From assembly GCA_027886175.1 (NCBI GenBank), contig JAJNNQ010000137.1:30490001-30554000 (forward strand): a DNA stretch of 64,000 bases. Direction: 5' to 3'. The DNA is from Phylloscopus collybita. Taxonomy: Eukaryota > Chordata > Aves > Passeriformes > Phylloscopidae. Positions within the stretch are counted from its first letter, which is position 1. Every line of letters starts with the position of its first letter. The notes beneath the pieces were generated by a model. It was not told the DNA's origin and did not search any database. It saw only the letters and a program-made list of their open reading frames with translations. The position numbers were made by a program, and so were the translations under genes. This document shows positions 51,874-60,998 of the stretch, piece by piece.

Positions 51874-52689
51874 CGCGGCGCAAATTATGCAAATTGCGCA
51901 ATATGCAAATTACGCGGCGCGGCGCGAATTATGCAAATTACGGGGCGCGGCGCGAATTATGCAAATTGCGCAATATGCAAATTACGCGGCGCGGCGCGAA
52001 TTATGCAAATTGCGCAATATGCAAATTACGCGGCGCGGCGCGAATTATGCAAATTGTGCAATATGCAAATTACGCGGCGCGGCGCGAATTATGCAAATTA
52101 CGCGGCGCGAATTATGCAAATTACGCGGCGCGGCGCGAATTATGCAAATTGCGCAATATGCAAATTACGCGGCGCGGCGCGAATTATGCAAATTGCGCAA
52201 TATGCAAATTACGCGGCGCGGCGCGAATTATGCAAATTGCGCAATATGCAAATTACGCGGCGCGGCGCGAATTATGCAAATTGTGCAATATGCAAATTAC
52301 GCGGCGCGGCGCGAATTATGCAAATTACGCGGCGCGAATTATGCAAATTACGCGGCGCGAATTATGCAAATTGCGCAATATGCAAATTACGCGGCGCGGC
52401 GCGAATTATGCAAATTGCGCAATATGCAAATTACGCGGCGCGGCGCGAATTATGCAAAGTGCGCAATATGCAAATTACGCGGCGCGGCGCGAATTATGCA
52501 AATTACGCGGCGCGGCGCGAATTATGCAAAATTGCGCAATATGCAAATTACGCGGCGCGGCGCGAATTATGCAAATTACGCGGCGCGGCGCGAATTATGC
52601 AAATTACGCGGCGCGAATTATGCAAATTACGCGGCGCGGCGCGAATTATGCAAATTACGCGGCGCGAATTATGCAAATTACGCGGCGCG

Positions 52690-52830
52690 GCGCGAATTAT
52701 GCGAATTGCGCAATATGCAAATTACGCGGCGCGGCGCGATTTATGCAAATTACGCGGCGCGAATTATGCAAATTACGCGGCGCGAATTATGCAAATTACG
52801 CGGCGAATTATGCAAATTACGCGGTGCGGC
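52690..52830. repeat. Higher-order block in the array, copy 1
   Basis: This block has a rare combination of variants: GCGAATTGCG (52701), GATTTATGC (52738), a shortened GGCGAATTATG junction (52802) and a CGGTGCGG variant (52822). It recurs in the same order 930 bp later (53620-53760), so array pieces of about 0.9 kb have been duplicated. Confidence 0.85.
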
Positions 52831-53414
52831 GCGAATTATGCAAATTACGCGGCGCGGCGCGAATTATGCAAATTACGCGGCGCGAATTATGCAAATTACG
52901 CGGCGCGGCGCGAATTATGCAAATTACGCGGCGCGAATTATGCAAATTACGCGGCGCGGCGCGAATTATGCAAATTACGCGGCGCGAATTATGCAAATTA
53001 CGCGGCGCGGCGCGAATTATGCAAATTACGCGGCGCGAATTATGCAAATTACGCGGCGCGGCGCGAATTACGCGGTGCGGCGCGAATTATGCAAATTACG
53101 CGGCGCGGCGCGAATTATGCAAATTACGCGGCGCGAATTATGCAAATTACGCGGCGCGGCGCGAATTATGCAAATTACGCGGCGCGAGTTATGCAAATTA
53201 CGCGGCGCGGCGCGAATTATGCAAATTACGCGGCGCGAATTATGCAAATTACGCGGCGCGGCGCGAATTATGCAAATTACGCGGCGCGAATTATGCAAAT
53301 TACGCGGCGCGGCGCGAATTATGCAAATTACGCGGCGCGAATTATGCAAATTACGCGGCGCGGCGCGAATTATGCAAATTACGCGGCGCGAATTATGCAA
53401 ATTACGCGGCGCGG

Positions 53415-55085
53415 CGCGTATTATGCAAATTACGCAATATGCAAATTACGCGGCGCGGCGCGAATTATGCGAATTGCGCAATATGCAAATTACACGGCGC
53501 GGCGCGAATTATGCAAATTACGCGGCGCGAATTATGCAAATTGCGCAATATGCAAATTACGCGGCGCGGCGCGAATTATGCAAATTACGCGGCGCGAATT
53601 ATGCAAATTACGCGGCGCGGCGCGAATTATGCGAATTGCGCAATATGCAAATTACGCGGCGCGGCGCGATTTATGCAAATTACGCGGCGCGAATTATGCA
53701 AATTACGCGGCGCGAATTATGCAAATTACGCGGCGAATTATGCAAATTACGCGGTGCGGCGCGAATTATGCAAATTACGCGGCGCGGCGCGAATTATGCA
53801 AATTACGCGGTGCGGCGCGAATTATGCAAATTACGCGGCGCGGCGCGAATTATGCAAATTACGCGGCGCGAATTATGCAAATTACGCGGCGCGGCGCGAA
53901 TTATGCAAATTACGCGGCGCGAATTATGCAAATTACGCGGCGCGGCGCGAATTACGCGGTGCGGCGCGAATTATGCAAATTACGCGGCGCGGCGCGAATT
54001 ATGCAAATTACGCGGCGCGAATTATGCAAATTACGCGGCGCGGCGCGAATTATGCAAATTACGCGGCGCGAATTATGCAAATTACGCGGCGCGGCGCGAA
54101 TTATGCAAATTACGCGGCGCGAATTATGCAAATTACGCGGCGCGGCGCGAATTATGCAAATTACGCAATATGCAAATTACGCGGCGCGGCGCGAATTATG
54201 CGAATTGCGCAATATGCAAATTACACGGCGCGGCGCGAATTATGCAAATTACGCGGCGCGAATTATGCAAATTGCGCAATATGCAAATTACGCGGCGCGG
54301 CGCGAATTATGCAAATTACGCGGCGCGAATTATGCAAATTACGCGGCGCGGCGCGAATTATGCAAATTACGCGGCGCGAATTATGCAAATTACGCGGCGC
54401 GGCGCGAATTATGCGCATTGCGCAATATGCAAAGTACGCGGCGCGGCGCGAATTATGCAAATTACGCGGCGCGGCGCGTATTATGCAAATTACGCAATAT
54501 GCAAATTACGCGGCGCGGCGCGAATTATGCGAATTGCGCAATATGCAAATTACACGGCGCGGCGCGAATTATGCAAATTACGCGGCGCGAATTATGCAAA
54601 TTGCGCAATATGCAAATTACGCGGCGCGGCGCGAATTATGCAAATTACGCGGCGCGAATTATGCAAATTACGCGGCGCGAATTATGCAAATTACGCGGCG
54701 CGGCGCGTATTATGCAAATTACGCAATATGCAAATTACGCGGCGCGGCGCGAATTATGCGAATTGCGCAATATGCAAATTACACGGCGCGGCGCGAATTA
54801 TGCAAATTACGCGGCGCGAATTATGCAAATTGCGCAATATGCAAATTACGCGGCGCGGCGCGAATTATGCAAATTACGCGGCGCGAATTATGCAAATTAC
54901 GCGGCGCGGCGCGTATTATGCAAATTACGCAATATGCAAATTACGCGGCGCGGCGCGAATTATGCGAATTACGCAATATGCAAATTACGCGGCGCGGCGC
55001 GAATTATGCGAATTACGCAATATGCAAATTACACGGCGCGGCGCGAATTATGCGAATTACGCAATATGCAAATTACACGGCGCGG
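53415..55085. repeat. Repeated variant cassette in the right part of the array
   Basis: A cassette with GTATTATGC, ACGCAATATGC, GCGAATTGCGC and then TACACGGCGCGG recurs starting at about 53418, 54477 and 54708. Related, partly different forms occur near 54140, 54910 and 55010. This is a second level of higher-order structure, different from the 51 bp dimers that fill 52.8-53.4 kb. Confidence 0.8.
53620..53760. repeat. Higher-order block in the array, copy 2
   Basis: This copy has the same variant series as 52690-52830 at an offset of 930 bp. A later shared marker, a unit lacking its ATGCAAATT part and joined to CGGTGCGG (53061 and 53945), is offset by 884 bp. Units have therefore been lost or gained between the two blocks after duplication. 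Confidence 0.85.
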
Positions 55086-55623
55086 CGCGAATTATGCAAA
55101 TTACGCGGCGCGAATTATGCAAATTGCGCAATATGCAAATTACGCGGCGCGGCGCGAATTATGCAAATTACGCGGCGCGAATTATGCAAATTACGCGGCG
55201 CGGCGCGAATTATGCAAATTACGCGGCGCGAATTATGCAAATTACGCGGCGCGGCGCGAATTATGCGCATTGCGCAATATGCAAAGTACGCGGCGCGGCG
55301 CGAATTATGCGCATTGCGCAATATGCAAATTACGCGGCGCGGCGCGAATTATGCAAATTACGCGGCGCGGCGCGAATTATGCAAATTACGCGGCGCGAAT
55401 TATGCAAATTACGCGGCGCGGCGCGAATTATGCAAATTACGCGGCGCGGCGCGAATTATGCAAATTACGCGGCGCGAATTATGCAAATTGCGCGGCGCGG
55501 CGCGAATTATGCAAATTGCGCAATATGCAAATTACGCGGCGCGGCGCGAATTATGCAAATTGCGCAATATTCAAATTACGCAATATGCAAATTACGCGGC
55601 GCGCATTATGCACATTGCGCAAT

Positions 55624-56081
55624 ATGTGGTTCTGTTGGAGTAGAGATGATCCTGAGAGAAGGGTCCAGTGATGGTGAGAAGGGTCCAGTCTTCCTCCAGG
55701 AATCCAGTAGAACCAGATGAGATGTTCTTGTCAAAGCAGTGATTCCATCTGGTAGCTCTTGTCTCCTCTGGGAGTCCAGTGGATAAATGCTCCTCGTGAG
55801 GTCTCAAACGCTGGGTTATATCCAGTTGGGAATGCTTGGCTCCTCCCCCTGGGCAGAGCATCTCACAATGGGATGATCTCATCCTATGAGTCATGCAATG
55901 GGTCCTTGATGGCCCATTAAACCGAGATAACTCCCGGTGGAAGTTATCTATGAGTCATGTGGCAAGGCATTGTTGGGCTCGTTAACAGAAGATAAGGAAA
56001 ACACTGCCCCACCTCGGCTCCAACGGCTCATGGGGATAGAATACATACCTTGGGCACAATTTTACATTGTAACCTAGGACA
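55624..56081 (-). mobile_element. Truncated ERV-L-like LTR (5' part only), minus strand
   Basis: On the minus strand this starts TGTCCTAGGTTACAATG at 56081 and follows the element 2 LTR (58393 onward) for about 440 bases with scattered differences. It has one extra block containing a second TGACTCA (AP-1 type; 55951-55957, the other at 55887-55893) and an inverted repeat (GATAACT and AGTTATC). The TATA-like TATAA is at 55820-55816. Similarity stops after AGAACCACAT, where the array begins; the rest of the LTR is absent. No target duplication was found, so it is either a broken solo LTR or part of a larger composite. Confidence 0.85.
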
Positions 56082-58392
56082 CTGTACCTCTGAAGGGAGC
56101 CTATCATGATAGAGACACACTTTGGTTCTAGCAGTGTTCACCTCTTCAGAATCACAAGTATGTCAGTATGGACACATCTGTGCAGCCAAGCACCTGCTTC
56201 AGACTGAGAAGGCAAAATCCAAATGTCCGTCCATCTGACTCCCCTCCATGGCTTACTCCACTCCAACTTTTGAAGGAATTGCAGGGAGGTATATGTGGAT
56301 GATCCTCTGAAACATCAATCAAGATCTCTCATTCAACTCTAAGGTCAGAACCACAATACCTATAGCCTTTTCTTGACTACCTGCTTAGGTGCTTTACAGC
56401 ATTCCTCTTTCCTACATATAAAAATTATGGGATTGCTTCTTGTCAACTCAGTGGTAGCACTGCAACAAAGGTCAATAAGACAGTCAGGCTTTGTTCACAC
56501 AACTCACCTCTCTGTCTTTCTCTCTTTAAATTGTTAATCCACTTTAGGTCTGCTAGAGTCTTTGACATAAATCTTGCCCCTGGGGTCAGCTACTTTGTGC
56601 TTCTGGGTGCAATGAAAGTGATGGATTGGAGTTGAATTCTTGAAATTTAACAGAGAATGGGGGATATGCCTTTTCTAAGCATCTATACATACGCTCAAGA
56701 TGACTGCACACATTTGAATCTTGGCAGCCTGGAGTTTTGCGCCTTCCCTTGTGCCTGGAGTATGACTTTCACCTGACCTTCATCCTGCAAAGAAGGGGGG
56801 ATGCAGTGACTACCAAATTTAAAACTGGTAGCACTTTGTTTTCTCCTCTTTTTCAAATGAATCAGCTTTTATTTCTGCAGTGTTTGTATGTCTGTGTGTG
56901 TGTGTGTGAATGTGTATGTAATTGAGACTGCTTCCAAAAACACAAATACAGAGCTACACAGGCAAGGAGAGCAACATGGCAACATGGCTTACAAAATTAT
57001 TTTAACCCATGCAAACTGAATTTGTGCATTTGCATCTGGCACATGGGACATAATAACATAACCTATCCCCACAGCCTACCTAGACACTCATAAGATGTAA
57101 ACCCTCAGTAAAAAAACCCAACAAAACAGAAAAACAAAACAAAAACAAACAAACAAACAAACAAACAAAAAACCAACCCCAAAACAGAGCAGCCTATTTT
57201 CAGAGAGAAAAACAACTACCAGATTCTTTCTCTTCCTCCTTCTCTTGCTACAATGTGTGCTATTGCATGCTGTCCTGGCTCTGCTCCTCACCGCCCACAA
57301 ACCAAGAGATTAAATTCATTGGCTTTGGTTTCCCCATGAATCTGTATGAGTTATCAGGCAGCTCCAGCTACCCCTTCTGCATTATTTTTCACTGGAGTTT
57401 TGAGCAACAGTTGGAGTTGCTGGAGCAACAGTAAATCTTTAGTTCATTTCTTTCCCCATCCCCTTGTTGCTTGCAGGGTCAGACAGAGGGAACCTCCAGT
57501 CCCACCAAACAGAAACTACTCTCAAAATGACAAATGCCCAAGGCATGAACACCTCCACACACTCAGGTGTTATATTATAGCGGCAACTGGATCAGCCAGG
57601 ATACCAATAAGACAATGCAGACTTCTGGCTTATTCATTCAGGCAAAAAAAAAATAAATAGATTATTCTAAGAAACGACATCTTTATTGATCTAAGGACAT
57701 TCTTGACAGTAATTAAGTGTGAAATACTTCAGACTCCTAGAATAAATTCTGATATTTTTTTCAGTAGCATGAAGGCATATCCCTCCCTGCATTTCAAGCA
57801 CTAGCAATTCCAGAACAACAAGGGGATATTTATATGCACGTAAAAGATCTCGTATTATAGGGAATGACATTTCAAACACTAAATATCCAAAGTAAACTGA
57901 AAATTACTCAAAACTAGACTTTCTTTTCAGATCTGCACCAGGTGTCACAGCACTGGGGCCCTCCTACTCAAGCCAAAGCATCTCCCCTCAGTTTCATTTC
58001 TGTTCTGCACTGTCCCAAGGCATTCATGAAAATGACATTTATTCACAGGTATACTTCTTTAAATCAAATATCTCTGATATATCCATTCAATATTTCAGTC
58101 AAAAAAAAATCATCTGTGCTGACTACATTCACCTGAAGAAATGCAGTGAGCAAGAAAAAAAAGTTCATTTTCTAGCTACATTTTTTGGCTGTGGTGGCTG
58201 TTTATGAAACAGCAGTTACTGAGTGCCATGGGCACCATGTTACAGTGGCCACACACCTTTACTGCACAAATCCCAGTGACAACTGCCTGCACATTTTTAG
58301 TACAGCTCTCTATGTGTTACTGTGTGTCAATGGCAACTGTGCTGCTTGACACAGAACTTGTAAATCTTCAGGAGTGAAAATGCTTCACCAGG
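56082..58392. other. Unique spacer between two oppositely oriented LTRs
   Basis: No gene was recognised. There is a (TG)8 run at 56893-56908 and an A/C-rich CAAA repeat at about 57121-57172, cleanest from 57145 to 57168. Short frames (up to 104 codons) have no recognisable features. Confidence 0.55.
57121..57172. repeat. (CAAA)n microsatellite
   Basis: An A/C-rich tract with about six clean AAAC units in its centre and imperfect units on the left. Confidence 0.9.
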
Positions 58393-58986
58393 TGTCCTAG
58401 GTTACAATGTAAAATTGTGCCCAAGGTATGTATTCTATCCCCATGAGCCGTTGGAGCCAAGGTGGGGCAGTGTTCTCCTTATCTTCTGTTAACGAGCCCA
58501 ACAATGCCTTCCCGGAAGACGTTATCTCTGCTTAATGGGCCATCAAGGACCCATTGCATGACTCATAGGATGGAATCACACCACTGTGAGATGCTCTGCC
58601 CAGGGAGAGGAGCCAAGCATTCCCACCTGGATATAATCCAGGGTTTGAGACCTCACTAGCAGCTTCTATCCACTGAACTCTCAGAGGAGACGAGCTACCA
58701 GACGTTTCTACAGGAGTCACGTCTTTGACAAGAACATCTCATCTGGATTCCTGGAGGAAGACTGGACCCTTCTCATCATTACTGGACCCTTCTCTCTCAG
58801 GATCATCTCTGCTCCAGCAGAACCACATCTGCCGCTCCAGGAGGATTTCCGGACTGCTTCAAACACCCTGACCAACAGGGTGTTAGGTTGTATCATTCCA
58901 TTGATTTCACCTTTTTTCCTCTCTTCTTCTATTAAATTGTATCTCTGACTGGGAGTCTCACTGGTTTTTGCTTTCATACCAGCACA
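58393..58986 (+). repeat. 5' LTR of element 2
   Basis: This 594 bp LTR starts TGTCCT and ends AGCACA, a near-inverted repeat. Visible signals are an AP-1 type TGACTCA (58559-58565), a TATAA at 58632-58636 and a poly(A) signal ATTAAA at 58931-58936. The TATAA sits in the centre of an inverted repeat (CCTGGAT 58626-58632, ATCCAGG 58636-58642). A block near 58800-58845 (ATCATCTCTGCTCCAGCAG and following) is shared with the LTR of element 1, and the truncated LTR at 55.6 kb stops inside this block. Confidence 0.9.
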
Positions 58987-58991
58987 TCTTT

Positions 58992-59009
58992 TGGCGCCCA
59001 ACGTGGGGC
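58992..59009 (+). other. Primer binding site of element 2 (tRNA-Lys1,2 type)
   Basis: TGGCGCCCAACGTGGGGC lies five bases after the LTR and is, as I recall it, the standard complement of the tRNA-Lys1,2 3' end. Foamy viruses and some betaretroviruses use the same primer; mammalian ERV-L is named for a leucine tRNA. Confidence 0.9.
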
Positions 59010-59071
59010 TCAAGGTACTGAGAAAAGTCAGAATTACAATTTTGTATTGGGGAAAAGAACACCTGTTCACT

Positions 59072-60982
59072 ATGATGCTCAGCATGCTTACATTTGTCTT
59101 GTACCTAGCTCTCTATATCTTTCCGCACATGGGGCACTATCTGCAGATCTTAATACTTTGGTGTAAACCAGGATACAGCATTAAAATTGCTTTATTGGTC
59201 TACTATGTCTATTGCATGCTAACCTGCAAGGCAATGAGCATAATTTGGAGTATGTACTCAACTTTGTTTGCTTATCCTGGTCTAGGATGTTTTGTTTGGG
59301 GCCTCAACAATCTCACCCAGCCGCTGTGGGGAGGGGTAAAGAATAATTTTTTCCAGTCTTTCAGGCCTGATACAGCAGTTTTTGAAAATATTGAATTCTC
59401 TCTGGATACCAAGGACAGCATAATGTTGTTGTTGATGCTGTTTTGTCTTCTCTGCACAGCCTGCACCATGCTTAGAAACAGAACACCACATGATGTACAT
59501 GATGTAGTGCAGCGTCTTCTTGAGGCAGAAGAGAAAAGAAGGCAACAGTGTCCGAGTCTACGCAGACGGTCACAGAGGAAACAGAAGCCAAAAAACCAGA
59601 CAACAGTGTCCAAGTCTGTGCAGACTGTTGCAGAGGAAACAGAAGCCAAAAGCAAGCCAACAGTGTCCGCATCTACACAGACTGTCACAGAGGAGAAAGG
59701 AACCAAAATCAAGGCAACAGTGCCCACGTCTACACAGACTGCCACAGAAGAGAAAGAAGCACCAAGCAAAGCCACAACGTCTGTGTCCATGCAAGTTGTC
59801 ACAGAGGAGAAAGAAGTCAAAAATTGCAGCATTTCCACACAAACCATCACTGAACTGGAACAGCCTAAACCGGTAGCAGTTGCCCCTGTTCAGAAGAAGA
59901 AATCAAAGAGCAAATCAGTCCGCATAGTAACTGACGAGGATGCAGCAGGACCTTCGCACCCAGCAGAGGAGACAGAGCCAGAGATCATCACTCGCTCTCT
60001 GTCCCTGGGTGAGCTGCGTGACCTGTGGAGGGAATTCACCCGTCAGCCAAACGAGTCCATCCTGACCTGGCTGCTCCGCATCTGGGACAATGCAGCCAAT
60101 GGCACCATTCTGGATGGAAGTGAGGCCAGGCAACTGGGATCTCTGTCCCGGGATGTGGTCATTGACCAGGGCATTGGAAGGACCCAAGGAACTCTCAGCC
60201 TCTGGCGGCAACTGCTGACATGTGTGAAGGACAGGTACCTTTGTAAAGAAGACCTCCAGGTACACCAAGGAAAATGGAGCACAATGGAACAAGGTATCCA
60301 ATGCCTGAGGGAATTGGCTGTGCTGGAGATCATTTTCTCAGAAGACGAAAGATTTCCTAAAAGCCCAGATGAAGTTCAGTGCACATCACAGATGTGGTTG
60401 AGATTTGCATGACTGGGACCAGAGATGTACTCCCGTTACCTGGCAACGCTGCAATGGAGGGCAGGTGAGGACAGGGTGGGCGTCTTGGTCAACAAACTAA
60501 GAATTTACGAGGATACTGTCACCGCCCCATTTCGTACCCATGTCTCATCTGTGGAAACAAGGCTGGCTGAGCAAGTCCGAAGCTTGATTTAAGAGGGCCA
60601 TCAGAAACTGAAAAAAGAACTGAAGGAAGAAGTTTACCACGTCTCGCCAGAACCAACAAGAGTCTCTGCCATTAGGAGCAGGCGTCCCCCAGCCAGAGAG
60701 AGAACATACACTCCATGAGGTAACCTCTGGTCTTTTCTTCGGGAGCATGGAGAAGACATGAGGAAGTGGGATGGCAAACCCACCTCCGCCTTAGCAGCCC
60801 GGGTACGTGAACTGAAAAGAGGGACACCTACCACGAGGAGTTCATCTAGAGTCAATGCTGCTCCAGTCTCTCGTGCACGGAACTCCAGACAGTATAGGAA
60901 TGATGAAGTGACTGATCCTCTCGAAGGGACCTCAGGAACGCATTTACAGGAAGATAGCAACGTGCATCGTGAGCAGGAATAG
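59072..60982 (+). pseudogene. Element 2 gag, broken
   Basis: The natural start is the ATG at 59072, 85 bases after the LTR; an upstream frame begins inside the primer site and should be ignored. About 446 codons are open, then TGA at 60410-60412, TAA at 60590-60592 and TGA at 60716-60718 interrupt the frame before the normal UAG at 60980-60982. The N-terminus is strongly hydrophobic (about residues 3-17, 23-31, 37-50 and 117-132). A Lys/Glu/Thr-rich linker with 19-residue repeats follows, then a capsid-like part matching element 1 (ILTWLLRIWD, LSLWRQLL). The first repeat unit reads best in another frame, so small near-compensating indels are likely. No zinc knuckle is visible. Confidence 0.85.
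59543..59850 (+). repeat. 57 bp (19-residue) tandem repeat inside element 2 gag
   Basis: Unit starts are at 59543, 59601, 59658, 59715 and about 59772, followed by a partial unit. The first interval is 58 bp, the others 57 bp, so an extra base in an A-run shifts the first unit's frame. Encoded cores are SVQTVAEE, STQTVTEE, STQTATEE and STQTITEL; one unit has SMQVVTEE. Element 1 lacks these repeats. Confidence 0.9.
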
Positions 60983-60998
60983 AGGGGCCCTGCCTCTA
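60980..60998 (+). promoter_or_regulatory. gag-pol UAG hairpin, element 2
   Basis: TAGAGG, containing the stop, pairs with CCTCTA around a 7-base loop identical to that of element 1. The two outer pairs of element 1 are lost because the base before UAG differs. Pol continues in frame. This supports a real readthrough signal in the ancestor of both elements. Confidence 0.6.

Larger units (their letters stand above)
51874..55623. repeat. 3.75 kb tandem array of octamer-bearing, CpG-dense units
   Basis: The array is built from a 15-base AT part, AATTATGCAAATTAC, joined to a GC part. The GC part is either GCGGCGCGGCGCG (28 bp unit) or GCGGCGCG (23 bp unit). A third 16 bp unit reads GCAATATGCAAATTAC, usually after a unit ending TTGC. 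Each 28 bp unit has six CpGs. Nearly every unit contains ATGCAAAT, the POU octamer; I estimate roughly 150 copies. Where the 16 bp unit follows TTGC the junction is ATTGCGCAAT, the C/EBP palindrome. Long stretches alternate 28 and 23 bp units as a 51 bp dimer. No stop codon occurs in any plus-strand frame of the units, so frames of more than 1,200 codons appear; these are a by-product of the repeat. I do not know this satellite from any family. Confidence 0.95.

Noticed and set aside
51874..55623. CRISPR-like repeat array
   Set aside because: There are no unique spacers; repeats adjoin each other directly and the genome is a bird's.
51668..55720. Three giant plus-strand frames (1,249-1,350 codons)
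   Set aside because: They exist only because the tandem units contain no plus-strand stops in any frame. The same peptides appear in all three frames and there is no non-repeat domain, so I do not annotate a protein.
55624..56086. Target duplication for the truncated LTR
   Set aside because: The five bases after its end (CTGTA, 56082-56086) do not recur next to a plausible LTR end anywhere in 51.0-51.9 kb, so I cannot call it an intact solo LTR.
58991..59071. Upstream extension of element 2 gag through the primer binding site
   Set aside because: That frame begins at TTG within the primer site. The first ATG at 59072 matches the leader length of element 1.
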